Shown piece by piece: positions 1 through 9,270 of a stretch of DNA of 49,309 nt (position 1 is the stretch's first letter; every line of letters starts with the position of its first letter). Both the position numbers and the translations under genes were made by a program. The notes under the pieces are model-generated. The model had not been told where the DNA came from, made no database searches, and worked only from the letters and a program-made list of their open reading frames with translations. Origin of the DNA: Muribaculaceae bacterium (GTDB lineage: Bacteria > Bacteroidota > Bacteroidia > Bacteroidales > Muribaculaceae). The stretch spans positions 1-49,309 of the forward strand of contig JAIDRE010000096.1 of assembly GCA_029061925.1 (NCBI GenBank). Direction: 5' to 3'.

Positions 1-1
1 C

Positions 2-688
2 ATCGGCGGTATAGGCCCCTGCGGACGTCCATTATGCTGTGCAAGCTGGATGACCAACTTCGTGTCGGTTGCCACCAGCGCCGCCCGTTACCAGGACATC
101 TCACTCAACCCCCAGAAACTTGCCGGACAATGTGCCAAGCTGAAATGTTGCCTCAACTTTGAAGCCGACGCCTATGTGGAATGTGTCAAACAGCTTCCGT
201 CAAAAGAAATAAGACTCGAAACTGCCGATGCAACATATTACCACTTCAAGACCGACATCTTCAAAAAAGAACTCACCTACTCGACCGACAAATCGATGCC
301 CGTCAACCTCGTTACAATCTCAGCCGATCGTGCCTTTGAGATTATCGCGATGAATAAGCGCGGGGAAAAACCGATGTCGCTCGTTCACGACGACAAGGAA
401 ACCGAAAAGCCCGGTTCGCAGTATAACGACATTCTCGGTCAGGACATCACCCGTTTTGATAAAAAGAAAAAGAAGAAAAAGAAACACAACAATCAAAACA
501 ACCAGAACCAGCAGACCCAGCCGGACGCTACCAACGGTGATGCCGAACGCACTGAAGATAGTCAGAACAACCGCCGACGCAACAACGACCGACGCCGATT
601 TAACGATGACCGACAACGCAACAAAGGCGACCGTCAACAGCCTCATCAAAATCAAAACGACAATTCATCAAATGAGTCTAAAGACTGA
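2..688 (+). CDS. ricT: RicT/PSP1-family regulatory protein (5' truncated by window edge)
   Basis: The reading frame is open from base 2, so the gene begins left of the window; the ATG at 50 is internal. The visible part opens with a GPCGRPLCC cysteine motif and continues with a second cluster (CAKLKCC), the iron-sulfur-type cysteines of the PSP1 C-terminal domain in RicT (YaaT). In Bacillus this protein acts with RicA and RicF in RNA maturation complexes; its role in Bacteroidetes is less defined. After the conserved core (to about codon 145) the tail is low complexity: a run of eight Lys, an Asn/Gln-rich stretch, then Arg/Asn/Asp-rich sequence, probably disordered and perhaps RNA-binding. 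It overlaps gldH by 17 nt, so the two are likely co-translated. Confidence 0.9.
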   Translation: MGGIGPCGRPLCCASWMTNFVSVATSAARYQDISLNPQKLAGQCAKLKCCLNFEADAYVECVKQLPSKEIRLETADATYYHFKTDIFKKELTYSTDKSMPVNLVTISADRAFEIIAMNKRGEKPMSLVHDDKETEKPGSQYNDILGQDITRFDKKKKKKKKHNNQNNQNQQTQPDATNGDAERTEDSQNNRRRNNDRRRFNDDRQRNKGDRQQPHQNQNDNSSNESKD

Positions 689-1133
689 TTTTATAATTGC
701 ACTTCTCTCAATATTGGTTCTTTCAGCATGTTCAGAGCCGAAAGACTACACTGAATTTCACCATCTTCCTGACGGAGGATGGTGTTTCGGTCAACCTGAG
801 ACCTTCAATCCCGAGCATCAGGATTCTATCTCAACCGGTGAGCTGTCGGTTACAATCCGCCACACCTCATCTTTCCCCTACGAATCGCTGTCGCTTGAAG
901 TGGTTTCACAAGGGGTGAACGGAAGCCGTGTAGCCGACACAATCCATGTTCCGATTATCGACCGGTATGGCAACTGGACCGGTAGCGGAAGCGGTGCATA
1001 TATTCAAGTCGAGACTCAACTTCAATCAAAAATTAACCATATCAAGGACCGTTCTATCGAAGTGCGCCACATCATGAAAGTTGACACACTCCGCGGGCTC
1101 GATATTGTTGGAATAAAATACATTCCCGATTAA
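672..1133 (+). CDS. gldH: Gliding motility lipoprotein GldH
   Basis: A 153-residue protein starting MSLKTDF with a lipoprotein signal peptide whose lipobox is LSAC (Cys about residue 18). The body matches GldH: an N-terminal YTEFHHLP segment, a central DTIHVPIIDRYGNWTGSGSG segment and a C-terminal DIVGIKY strand. GldH belongs to the set of Gld lipoproteins linked to gliding and type IX secretion in Bacteroidetes; in non-gliding gut species its role is unclear. I chose the ATG at 672 because it gives the signal peptide; a longer in-frame extension reads into the Lys-rich antisense-like part of ricT. It overlaps ricT and is followed 3 nt later by the HAD gene. Confidence 0.88.
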   Translation: MSLKTDFIIALLSILVLSACSEPKDYTEFHHLPDGGWCFGQPETFNPEHQDSISTGELSVTIRHTSSFPYESLSLEVVSQGVNGSRVADTIHVPIIDRYGNWTGSGSGAYIQVETQLQSKINHIKDRSIEVRHIMKVDTLRGLDIVGIKYIPD

Positions 1134-1136
1134 AAA

Positions 1137-1766
1137 ATGCCACAACCCTACGACAGTCTGATTTTTGACATGGATGGTACCCTATGGGATGCTGTCGATT
1201 CGTATGTCGAAATATGGAACACCACCTCGCGTGAGCTTGGTGTTGATCGTGTTGTCACACGCGACGACCTTCTTCGCTACATGGGACGACCGCTCAACGA
1301 GATTTTTCACGTACTTTTTGACGGCTTAGACGTCGATGCTGAAAAATATCAGAAACTTGTTGCTGAAAATGACCCGAAAATGATGCCTGTTTTGGGTGGT
1401 AAGCTCTATGACGGTGTCAAAGAGGGACTTGCCCGACTTGCCCAAAAATATAAACTGACAATGGTATCAAACTGCGGTGCAACCGGACTACCTGACTTCC
1501 TCAAATTCACCGGATTGACGCCATATTTCATCGACACACTGTCAAATGGAGAGAACGGACTCGACAAAGCCGACAACATCCGTTTGATTACCGAACGCAA
1601 TGGATTTAAAAATCCGGCATACGTCGGCGACATTCAGCGCGATAGCGATGCAGCTCACGCTGCCGGTATCGATATGATTCATGTCACCTATGGCTTTGGC
1701 AAATGCAATGACGCTCAACTCCAGTTTGACTCATTCACCGAGCTAACCGACTATTTAACAAAATAA
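1137..1766 (+). CDS. HAD-superfamily hydrolase (phosphoglycolate phosphatase-like)
   Basis: A 209-residue cytoplasmic phosphatase-like protein. Motif I is DMDGTLWD near residue 11, with the nucleophile Asp and the acid/base Asp; motif II is the Ser in VSNCG near residue 112; motif IV is YVGDIQRDSDAA near residue 163. A helical cap lies between motifs I and II. The length and motifs fit the Gph/PGP-like subfamily, but the substrate cannot be read from sequence. It sits 3 nt after gldH and 12 nt before the M24 peptidase in the same operon. Confidence 0.85.
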   Translation: MPQPYDSLIFDMDGTLWDAVDSYVEIWNTTSRELGVDRVVTRDDLLRYMGRPLNEIFHVLFDGLDVDAEKYQKLVAENDPKMMPVLGGKLYDGVKEGLARLAQKYKLTMVSNCGATGLPDFLKFTGLTPYFIDTLSNGENGLDKADNIRLITERNGFKNPAYVGDIQRDSDAAHAAGIDMIHVTYGFGKCNDAQLQFDSFTELTDYLTK

Positions 1767-1778
1767 CAGCACCTCGAA

Positions 1779-2972
1779 ATGTCACGTTCCAACAGCACCA
1801 TATTACTCTCTCCCGAAGAACTTAGCCTGCGCCTGAGCCACGTCACCAAATTGATGAGAACCGACGGCATCGGCTCGGCACTCATCAACGACAACGCCAA
1901 CATATACTATCTCACCGGACGCGTTATTGACGGTTATCTGCTCATCGACAGCCAATCAAATTCGATGTGGGCATTTGTGCGCCGTCCTTCAAATCTTGAA
2001 GGACCGACAACATTCGCTATCAGAAAGCCCGAGGATATTCCCGCCATTTTGGCTGAAAACGGAATTACAATCGGTGAGAAAGTCGGACTCGAACGCGACA
2101 ACTCGTCATGGTCAACCATCCACCGCCTCTCAAAAGTATTTGAGGACCGCGAAATCTGCAACATCGACCATGTTCTTTTGGCAGCTCGATCAGTTAAAAC
2201 GCCAACCGAAATCGCCCTTATTGCAGAATCAGGCATACGCCAGACCGAGGTCTATCGCAAGATTCCCTCACTCTATCAGCCGGGAATGACCGACATTGAT
2301 CTACAGATCGAAATCGAGCGTCAACTCCGCCTTGCAGGCTGTCTCGGGCAGTTCCGTATTGCCGGCGATTCAATGGAACTTTTCATGGCTAACATTCTCG
2401 TCGGAGACAATGCCGACAACCCTTCGCCCTACGACTTCGCGATGGGTGGACATGGCGCACACCCTTCCCTCCCCGTTGGAGCAGACGGAACGGTCATCAA
2501 ACGAGGTCACACCGTTATGGTTGACGCAAACGGCAACTTCACCGGCTACATGACCGACATGACCCGCGTGTTTGCTTTCGGAGAAATCTCAGATATGGCA
2601 CGTCGCGCACACGAATGTTCCCGTAAAATTTGTCACACACTTGCCGAAATCGCCCGTCCCGGCATTGAAGCAAAATATCTCTTTGAAAAAGCAATCGAGA
2701 TTGTTAAAGAAGAAGGTCTCGAAGACTATTTCATGGGACACCGCCAGCACGCCGGCTTCATTGGCCACGGTGTCGGAATTCAGATAAACGAACATCCCGT
2801 AATTGCACCGCGCAGTCGCGACATACTCCGTGAGGGAAACGTCATAGCGCTTGAACCCAAATTTGTAATCCCGGGTACAGGTGCGGTCGGCATCGAAAAC
2901 ACCTATGTTGTGATCGCCGACAGTCCAATGCAATGCCTGACTACAGCCCCCGAAGAAATTCTTAGCTTATGA
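1779..2972 (+). CDS. M24-family metallopeptidase (Xaa-Pro aminopeptidase-like)
   Basis: A 397-residue protein with a creatinase-like N-terminal domain (to about residue 150) and a pita-bread M24 catalytic domain. Metal-ligand positions are visible: Asp in VMVDANG and TDMTRVF, His in HGVGIQINEHP, and Glu in ALEPKF and GIENTYV. It has no signal peptide, so it is probably a cytoplasmic aminopeptidase acting on Xaa-Pro or related peptides. Family members with altered specificity exist, so the substrate is uncertain. The stop overlaps the cca start by 4 nt (ATGA), indicating translational coupling. Confidence 0.88.
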   Translation: MSRSNSTILLSPEELSLRLSHVTKLMRTDGIGSALINDNANIYYLTGRVIDGYLLIDSQSNSMWAFVRRPSNLEGPTTFAIRKPEDIPAILAENGITIGEKVGLERDNSSWSTIHRLSKVFEDREICNIDHVLLAARSVKTPTEIALIAESGIRQTEVYRKIPSLYQPGMTDIDLQIEIERQLRLAGCLGQFRIAGDSMELFMANILVGDNADNPSPYDFAMGGHGAHPSLPVGADGTVIKRGHTVMVDANGNFTGYMTDMTRVFAFGEISDMARRAHECSRKICHTLAEIARPGIEAKYLFEKAIEIVKEEGLEDYFMGHRQHAGFIGHGVGIQINEHPVIAPRSRDILREGNVIALEPKFVIPGTGAVGIENTYVVIADSPMQCLTTAPEEILSL

Positions 2973-4411
2973 TTGACGTTTCAGAAATCATCCATAAAGT
3001 TGATAAACCGGTCTTTCACGCCGTTGGCAAAGCCGCCGACTCGCTGAGTCGCGAATGTTATGCCGTCGGTGGGATTGTCCGTGACATCTTGCTTGAGCGT
3101 CACTCAAAAGACATCGACTTCCTGACCGTAGGCAGCGGCATCGAAGTTGCCCGCGAATTGGCTGCATCTATCGGGCCTAAAGTCAAAGTAAATGTATTCA
3201 AGAACTTTGGCACCGCCCAGATGGTTTACAAAGGCATTGACCTCGAATTTGTCGGTGCACGTCGCGAGTCATATTCGCCCGACAGCCGCAAACCTATGGT
3301 CGAGGACGGTACTCTCGACGATGACCTTTTGCGTCGCGACTTCACAATCAACGCTATGGCTATATGTGTCAACGCCGACCGATTCGGAGAACTTGTCGAT
3401 AAGTTTGACGGACTCTCTGACCTGAAAAAAGGGATAATCCGCACCCCAACCGACCCCGACATCACGTTCAGCGATGACCCGTTACGCATGCTCCGTGCAA
3501 TCCGTTTTGCCACTCAGCTGAAATTCTCAATTGATTTCGCAACTTTTGAAGCAATCAAGCGTAACGCCAATCGCATCAAAATCATCTCAAAAGAGCGCAT
3601 ATATTCCGAGCTTACAAAGATTATGCAGTCACCCAAACCATCAATCGGATGGTCACTGCTCCTCGACTCGGGACTACTCAAACTCATATTCCCTCAGTTC
3701 GAAAGTCTTCACGGCGTTGAAAGCCACAACGGCCGCGCCCACAAAGACAATTTCTATCACACCCTCCAGGTTGTTGACTCGGTTGCCGCTGTTAGCGACA
3801 ACGTTTGGCTCAGATGGGCTGCCCTCTTCCATGACATCGGCAAACCTGCCACCAAACGCTGGGACGACGCTATCGGCTGGACATTCCACAACCATAACTT
3901 CATCGGTGCAAAGATGATACCGTCAATTTTCAGGGCTATGAAATTCCCGCTCGACGACAAAATGAAATATGTTCAGAAACTCGTCGAGCTTCACATGCGC
4001 CCGATTGCTCTTGTCGAAGAAACCGTTACCGATTCGGCAGTGAGACGACTTCTTGTCGATGCAGGTGACGACATCAACGACCTGATGATTTTGTGCCGTG
4101 CCGACATCACTTCTAAAAACAGCGAGAAAGTCAAACGCTATCTTGCAAACTATGATGAAGTATGCCGAAAAATGGAAGACCTCGAACAGCGCGATGCACT
4201 CCGCAACTGGCAACCGCCCGTCGATGGTACAACCATCATGAAAACGTTCGGGCTCGCCCAATCTCCGATGGTCGGAATCATCAAGACATACGTTCGCGAA
4301 ATGCTTCTTGCTTCAGACAATCCCAATGACCCGCAAATTGCGCTGAAACTGATGTATGAAAAAGGAGCCGAACTTGGCTTGAAGCCTGTCGATCAAACTG
4401 AAACAAACTAA
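2969..4411 (+). CDS. cca: CCA tRNA nucleotidyltransferase with HD domain
   Basis: A 480-residue polymerase-beta-type nucleotidyltransferase. The N-terminal head has the GGIVRD loop and the DID metal-binding carboxylates (residues about 35-55), followed by RRDFTINAMA near residue 122, the class II CCA-adding signature. A C-terminal HD phosphohydrolase domain carries HDIGKPATKRW near residue 288. It adds or repairs the 3' CCA of tRNA; the HD domain in this family may remove 2',3'-cyclic phosphate. It lies between the M24 peptidase (4-nt overlap) and queD (12-nt gap), in an operon with other tRNA-related genes. Confidence 0.93.
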   Translation: MIDVSEIIHKVDKPVFHAVGKAADSLSRECYAVGGIVRDILLERHSKDIDFLTVGSGIEVARELAASIGPKVKVNVFKNFGTAQMVYKGIDLEFVGARRESYSPDSRKPMVEDGTLDDDLLRRDFTINAMAICVNADRFGELVDKFDGLSDLKKGIIRTPTDPDITFSDDPLRMLRAIRFATQLKFSIDFATFEAIKRNANRIKIISKERIYSELTKIMQSPKPSIGWSLLLDSGLLKLIFPQFESLHGVESHNGRAHKDNFYHTLQVVDSVAAVSDNVWLRWAALFHDIGKPATKRWDDAIGWTFHNHNFIGAKMIPSIFRAMKFPLDDKMKYVQKLVELHMRPIALVEETVTDSAVRRLLVDAGDDINDLMILCRADITSKNSEKVKRYLANYDEVCRKMEDLEQRDALRNWQPPVDGTTIMKTFGLAQSPMVGIIKTYVREMLLASDNPNDPQIALKLMYEKGAELGLKPVDQTETN

Positions 4412-4423
4412 ATCTCAACCGCT

Positions 4424-4756
4424 ATGTATTACGTAACCAAACGACTTGAAATATCCGGTAGTCACCGACTTGAACTGTCATATCAAAGCAAGTGCTCTAA
4501 CCTTCACGGACACAACTGGATTATAACTGTTCACTGCAAATCGGAGACCCTAAATCACGATGGCATGGTTACCGACTTCACCCATATCAAAGAAAAGATT
4601 TCAGGCTTGCTCGATCATGCCAACTTCAACGATGTATTGCCGTTCAACCCGACGGCTGAAAACATCGCTCGCTGGATATGTGACCAGGTCGAAAACTGCT
4701 GGCGCGTTGATGTTCAGGAGAGCGAAGGCAATATCGCTTCATATCAAATTGACTGA
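4424..4756 (+). CDS. queD: 6-carboxy-5,6,7,8-tetrahydropterin synthase QueD
   Basis: A 110-residue small T-fold enzyme. Zinc-binding His14 (GSHRLE) and the HGH pair (His28, His30) are present, with the catalytic Cys24 four residues before the HGH motif. The DHANFND segment and the C-terminal ESEGN glutamate (pterin anchor) are also present. It converts dihydroneopterin triphosphate to 6-carboxytetrahydropterin, the step before QueE in queuosine precursor synthesis. QueE follows only 4 nt later. Confidence 0.93.
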   Translation: MYYVTKRLEISGSHRLELSYQSKCSNLHGHNWIITVHCKSETLNHDGMVTDFTHIKEKISGLLDHANFNDVLPFNPTAENIARWICDQVENCWRVDVQESEGNIASYQID

Positions 4757-4760
4757 CACG

Positions 4761-5309
4761 ATGATAAACATCAACGAGATATTCTATTCACTACAAGGCG
4801 AAGGCTACTGGACCGGACTCCCGGCTGTGTTCGTGCGACTGTCGGGTTGCAATCTGAAGTGTGATTTTTGCGACACATACCACGCCTCGTCAACACCGAT
4901 GACCGAACAGCAAATCGTTGATACCGTTTCAGAATATCCCGCCAAAACAGTTATACTAACCGGCGGAGAGCCTCTTATGCAACCGATCGGCGAGCTCATC
5001 GACCTTCTTCACAAAGCCGGCAATAGAATTCATATCGAAACCAACGGAACATTCAAATGTCCTTATCCAATCGACTGGATTACCTGTTCGCCTAAATATA
5101 AACCGATTGTACTTGACCGCATTGACGAATTGAAAATCGTTTATCAAGGTCAAGACGTAGAGTCAATCAGAAAATCGTGTCCCGAAACCGTCAATAATTT
5201 TCTGCAACCATGTTCGGGCATGAACATCGAAGCGACAACCGATTACATCAAAGCCAATCCCCATTGGCGCTTGTCGTTGCAAACCCACAAGCTAATAAAC
5301 ATCCGCTGA
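4761..5309 (+). CDS. queE: 7-carboxy-7-deazaguanine synthase QueE (radical SAM)
   Basis: A 182-residue radical SAM enzyme. The cluster motif is CNLKCDFC (CxxxCxxC), followed by the TGGEP SAM-binding motif. The N-terminus MININEIFYSLQGEGYWTG is typical of QueE and fixes the start at 4761; the longer in-frame extension runs through queD and is not real. It forms 7-carboxy-7-deazaguanine from the QueD product. At 182 residues it is a short form of the family. Its last 18 nt overlap the 3' end of the convergent methyltransferase gene. Confidence 0.93.
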   Translation: MININEIFYSLQGEGYWTGLPAVFVRLSGCNLKCDFCDTYHASSTPMTEQQIVDTVSEYPAKTVILTGGEPLMQPIGELIDLLHKAGNRIHIETNGTFKCPYPIDWITCSPKYKPIVLDRIDELKIVYQGQDVESIRKSCPETVNNFLQPCSGMNIEATTDYIKANPHWRLSLQTHKLINIR

Positions 5310-6494
5310 TTTTTTGTCGGTCAAAATCATTATCTTTTTGCCGGTTGATGTTGTTGTCGCAAAAATCCGACAGCCGTTACCGGGCTTGAGTTTCAGTTTC
5401 TTTTGAAGTTCGGCTGACGTAAAAGAGAAATTTCTAACAGTGACTTCTCCACTTTTAACCCTGCTCGCCAGTCGCTTAATATTTGATGATGCAAAATCGA
5501 CAACCTCATCAATTTTAAAAGCCTTTCCGGGGAAAACATCATTTTGTTTATCAGATAAATAGAGGTGAGAGTTCGGCGCAATTTCCGACATATCAAATCG
5601 CGATGACATCAGCTTGAAACATCCCGTCTTCATTGCCGAAGCACTTGGAACGTAAAGCCACATTCCCTCTTTTGGGTCGGCATAAGTTATCAGTGATTCT
5701 TTTTCGTCAGACTGTGTAAATGACATCGCATTATCGCCTAATCCAATACTAATCAACGGTTCGCCAACAAATCCTCGCTTTATAATTGCTAACAGTTCCT
5801 TGCATTCACCTTTCTCTTCGACGGCCATCAGACGACAAATTCCGGGAAGGTCTGAAATTGTTTGAGTGACATCAAGCATCGGCGACAGTTTAGCCATTAC
5901 CACAGGACTCTTTTTCAGCATTTCGGGAAGAATTTCGGTCAAATCGGGAGTACAATCATGAAGATTATATACTCGACAGCCATTCTTATCGCGACGTGCC
6001 GGGTCGATATAAATCAAGTCAAAGCTATTGTCAGCCAACGTTTTCAGGTACTCTACACTATCCCCCTCGACAATCTCGACATTATCATATTTTGCAAAAT
6101 TGACTTTTGCGACATCAGCCGATAGCTGATTCATCTCAAACCCGATTACCTTAACAGGGTTACGGGTCAGAAAGGCACGGATGTCCATTCCGAGTCCACA
6201 GGTCATATCTAAAATCCGAAGCCTTTCATCAATCAAAGAAGCTCTTGATTTTGCCACATTAGCCGACGATGCCTGTTCGACCGATAACGGGTTCAGCATC
6301 AGTTCAGGCAACCACGAAGTGCCATCGGCAAGGGTAAACTTATTGCCCGCTTTGGCTACACAAACCAAATGGTCGAGCGCATAGTTTATCGCTTCATCAT
6401 TCTTGTCGCCGCCATAGCGCAACCTCAGCTTAACCGGGTCATCGCCCGAATGAGCCTTAACAAAATCGTAAAATTGAGAGTCGAGTTGTATCAT
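5292..6494 (-). CDS. Class I SAM-dependent methyltransferase with THUMP-like C-terminus
   Basis: A 400-residue protein of a Bacteroidetes-typical family. An N-terminal helical region is followed by a Rossmann methyltransferase domain with SAM motif I DMTCGLGMDIRAFL (about residues 95-110), acidic motif GFEMNQ, and DLIYIDPARRD near residue 162. The C-terminal part resembles the THUMP-like domain that accompanies these enzymes. The substrate is probably RNA but unproven. It is transcribed towards queE with no visible terminator between them, and lies downstream of pgk beyond a terminator. Confidence 0.8.
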   Translation of the reverse strand: MIQLDSQFYDFVKAHSGDDPVKLRLRYGGDKNDEAINYALDHLVCVAKAGNKFTLADGTSWLPELMLNPLSVEQASSANVAKSRASLIDERLRILDMTCGLGMDIRAFLTRNPVKVIGFEMNQLSADVAKVNFAKYDNVEIVEGDSVEYLKTLADNSFDLIYIDPARRDKNGCRVYNLHDCTPDLTEILPEMLKKSPVVMAKLSPMLDVTQTISDLPGICRLMAVEEKGECKELLAIIKRGFVGEPLISIGLGDNAMSFTQSDEKESLITYADPKEGMWLYVPSASAMKTGCFKLMSSRFDMSEIAPNSHLYLSDKQNDVFPGKAFKIDEVVDFASSNIKRLASRVKSGEVTVRNFSFTSAELQKKLKLKPGNGCRIFATTTSTGKKIMILTDKKSADVY

Positions 6495-6502
6495 AATAAT
6501 TT

Positions 6503-6540
6503 AAAAAAGAGATTGCCACCCTTTCAAACAAGGACGGCAA
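6503..6540 (-). terminator. Rho-independent terminator of pgk
   Basis: Arms 6513-6523 and 6531-6540 pair (TTGCC and CCTT against AAGG and GGCAA) around a two-base internal mismatch with a short loop. On the minus strand the stem is followed by TCTTTTTT. It lies just downstream of the pgk stop. Confidence 0.75.
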
Positions 6541-6567
6541 CCCCCAATCGTATCAATAGTTAGTTAT

Positions 6568-7815
6568 TTATTTCTTGATAGCTGCAACGCCGGGGAGTTC
6601 TTTACCCTCGATTGCTTCGAGAAGAGCACCACCACCAGTTGAAACGTATGAAACTGAATCAGCGAGACCGAACTTGTTTACACAAGCTACTGAGTCACCA
6701 CCACCAACGAGTGAGAATGCGCCTTTTTCAGTTGCTTTAACGATAGCTTCAGCGATTGCGCGTGAACCTGCAGTGAAGTTATCAAATTCAAATACGCCGG
6801 CAGGACCGTTCCAAAGGATGGTTTTAGCGGGCTCAATAACTTCAGCGAAAGCTTTACGGGTTTCAGGACCAGCATCCATACCTTCCCATCCGTCGGGGAT
6901 GTCATTTGAAGGACAAATCATTGTTTCAGCATCGTTGCTGAATGCGTTACCTGCAACACAGTCAGTGCCGAGAACGAGGTTAACGCCTTTAGCTTTTGCT
7001 TTAGCCATGATTTCACGAGCAAGGTCAAGTTTATCATCTTCGCAGATTGAATCACCGATTTTGCCACCCATAGCTTTTGCAAAAGTATAGGTCATACCAC
7101 CGCAAAGGATAAGGTTATCAACTTTATCCATGAGGTTTTCAATGATACCGATTTTGGTTGATACCTTTGAACCACCCATGATAGCGGTGAAGGGACGCTG
7201 GATGTTGCTAAGGATATTGTCAACTGCCTGTACCTCTTTTTCCATGAGATAGCCAAGCATTTTGTTGTCTTTGTCAAAGTAGTCAGCGATAACTGCAGTA
7301 GAAGCGTGTTTGCGGTGAGCAGTACCGAAAGCATCGTTTACATAAACATCGGCATAGCTTGCGAGAGTTTTAGAGAAGTCTTTCTGACGTTCTTTCATCT
7401 CTTTTTTAGCAGCTTCGTATGCAGGATCTTCTTTTTCGATTCCTACAGGTTTGCCTTCTTCTTCGGGATAGAAACGAAGGTTTTCAAGAAGAAGAACCTG
7501 ACCTGGTTTAAGATTAGCCGCAGCTTCTTTGGCATTTGCACAGTCGGGAGCGAAGATTACGTCAGTTCCGAGAGCTTTAGCAACATCGTCTTTAATTTGA
7601 GACAAAGAATATTTAGCGTTTACTTTGCCTTTGGGTTTACCCATGTGTGACATGATGATGAGGCTGCCACCGTCGTTAAGAATTTTTTTAAGGGTGGGAA
7701 GAGCGCCACGGATACGTGTGTCATCTGTGATGTGTCCGTTTTCATCGAGGGGCACATTAAAGTCAACTCGAACAATCGCTTTCTTGTTGGCAAAATTGTA
7801 GTTGTCGATAGTCAT
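6568..7815 (-). CDS. pgk: Phosphoglycerate kinase
   Basis: A 415-residue protein, normal for bacterial PGK. It has the N-terminal [11 protein letters not shown] signature (from residue 13), the [10 protein letters not shown] arginine region, the SHMGKPKG substrate loop, and the C-terminal [11 protein letters not shown] nucleotide-binding glycine motif. It catalyses 1,3-bisphosphoglycerate + ADP to 3-phosphoglycerate + ATP in glycolysis. It is transcribed alone from a promoter at about 7864-7871 and ends at a terminator. Confidence 0.97.
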   Translation of the reverse strand: MTIDNYNFANKKAIVRVDFNVPLDENGHITDDTRIRGALPTLKKILNDGGSLIIMSHMGKPKGKVNAKYSLSQIKDDVAKALGTDVIFAPDCANAKEAAANLKPGQVLLLENLRFYPEEEGKPVGIEKEDPAYEAAKKEMKERQKDFSKTLASYADVYVNDAFGTAHRKHASTAVIADYFDKDNKMLGYLMEKEVQAVDNILSNIQRPFTAIMGGSKVSTKIGIIENLMDKVDNLILCGGMTYTFAKAMGGKIGDSICEDDKLDLAREIMAKAKAKGVNLVLGTDCVAGNAFSNDAETMICPSNDIPDGWEGMDAGPETRKAFAEVIEPAKTILWNGPAGVFEFDNFTAGSRAIAEAIVKATEKGAFSLVGGGDSVACVNKFGLADSVSYVSTGGGALLEAIEGKELPGVAAIKK

Positions 7816-7863
7816 CTTTTTTAGTTTTGAAATTATTGTGCTATTGGATTTCTATTCTTGCTA

Positions 7864-7871
7864 CAAAATTA
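7864..7871 (-). promoter_or_regulatory. Bacteroidetes-type -7 element for pgk
   Basis: The minus strand reads TAATTTTG (TAnnTTTG) about 50 nt before the pgk ATG. A TTTC at 7891-7894, 19 nt upstream, is a near match to the -33 TTTG. Confidence 0.6.
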
Positions 7872-7925
7872 TATAATTTTTCTTGATTTTGAAACTGTTT
7901 TTTCACGAATTTATGTTAATCGCTG

Positions 7926-9263
7926 TTATATCTTTTGAGATACGGCTCTAAATGTGTCAAAAATATCGGAATAAACCGACTTCACCGGCGAGGTGTTCAG
8001 CCCGTGAAAACGTGTGCCTTTGGCTTGCTCTTCATTTATTTTGGCAAGTGTACCTTTAAGTGGTGCGGGAAAAGCGAAGTCTGAGATAATCAGGACATCA
8101 GCCATCTCAAATTTTGCGGTGCGTAGGGTCGAGATTGACTCATTCAACATCTTTTCGCCGTTCGTTCCGCCGGTATAATGTTTGCTGACAAAGGCAGCCA
8201 CATCTTCCCATCGGTCATGTGGCGATACTTCATATGAACGGCATCTCACCGAAAATGTTATGATAAACAACCGTCGGTTGGCTCGTCGGGCAATCTCAAC
8301 AAGGCGGTATAACATCGAGTTGGCGATGTTCTGTGACAACCCGCTCATCGATTCACTCGTATCGACACTCACTATAATCGGTCCGTATTGCAAACGTGGC
8401 AACAGATATCGTGACCGTTTTTTCAGCGGTTTATTCTTTCCCGGCGAGATAAACTGGCTCAACTCTTTAGTGGCATATCGCTTGTAGAAAATTGTCTGAG
8501 CCGACTGATCGGCAAGATAGACAAATTCTGATGGAATAACTCGCTCAAGGTTGTTCCCCGTTGTGACACCGTCAATTTCCTCGACAGAACGGTTTACCGA
8601 CACCGATGAGGGTAGATACTGAGTTCTTACCATATCCATTTCGTCGGTTTTGTTATAAATCGAGCGACCGATTATCTGTGCCAGTTCTTCAATCTCGGGA
8701 TATTTACGGCAAATAACCGACACCTCACGCCTGACTGCATAGTCGTTGCTACGTATATCATCAAGTCGTTCCTCCCATAACAAGGCTTCGTGAACGAATG
8801 TTGCGTTTTGCTTTTGTTTGATTTTATTTTTTAAAACACGTTGCCAATCTTTGGCAAACGTACGCAAGACTGATGATCCGCCATCATTGTCAACCTGAAT
8901 TTGAAAGCCGGCAACATCAAGTTGTTCAGGAGAATAGCGTGCCGCCGTGTATTCACGCACATGATTCCACATTCTCAACCGATCGTCATCATTAGCCTCG
9001 ATAAAATCTGTAAGCATTTCAGTCTCTTTACCCGACTCCCGACTGATTGATTCCATACGGTCAAGCATATCTCCCAAAAAGGCTTTGAGATTATCCTTAA
9101 CCGTGTTGGGCTGGTACATATCATCGTCATGTTCAGCCATTTTTTGACTGAACATACTGACAAAATCTGATATGATGTCATCGTCGTTGTTGTCTCTCGA
9201 CCCTGAAAATTCAAAGATATCAAGATAGTGCAACAACTTTTCCTGACGCTTTTTATCTTCCAT
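7926..9263 (-). CDS. viaA: VWA-domain protein, ViaA-like partner of the MoxR ATPase
   Basis: A 445-residue protein with a helical N-terminal region and a C-terminal von Willebrand A domain. The MIDAS motif SVDTSESMSG is near residue 297, with later metal-site positions in HYTGGTNGE and IISDF. ViaA-type proteins act with RavA/MoxR AAA+ ATPases; in E. coli the pair affects respiratory-complex handling and aminoglycoside sensitivity. The upstream gene is exactly such an ATPase, 7 nt away. The symbol is by homology of architecture; the cellular target here is unknown. Confidence 0.82.
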   Translation of the reverse strand: MEDKKRQEKLLHYLDIFEFSGSRDNNDDDIISDFVSMFSQKMAEHDDDMYQPNTVKDNLKAFLGDMLDRMESISRESGKETEMLTDFIEANDDDRLRMWNHVREYTAARYSPEQLDVAGFQIQVDNDGGSSVLRTFAKDWQRVLKNKIKQKQNATFVHEALLWEERLDDIRSNDYAVRREVSVICRKYPEIEELAQIIGRSIYNKTDEMDMVRTQYLPSSVSVNRSVEEIDGVTTGNNLERVIPSEFVYLADQSAQTIFYKRYATKELSQFISPGKNKPLKKRSRYLLPRLQYGPIIVSVDTSESMSGLSQNIANSMLYRLVEIARRANRRLFIITFSVRCRSYEVSPHDRWEDVAAFVSKHYTGGTNGEKMLNESISTLRTAKFEMADVLIISDFAFPAPLKGTLAKINEEQAKGTRFHGLNTSPVKSVYSDIFDTFRAVSQKI

Positions 9264-9270
9264 CGGTCAA

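Noticed and set aside
460-485. A-rich run in ricT as a programmed frameshift site.
   Set aside because: The zero frame continues with a plausible Lys/Asn/Arg tail to a stop overlapping gldH; no slippery heptamer with a downstream structure stands out.
320-655. Hydrophobic open frame on the minus strand (111 codons).
   Set aside because: It is the antisense of the Lys/Asn-rich ricT tail; the hydrophobicity comes from that composition.
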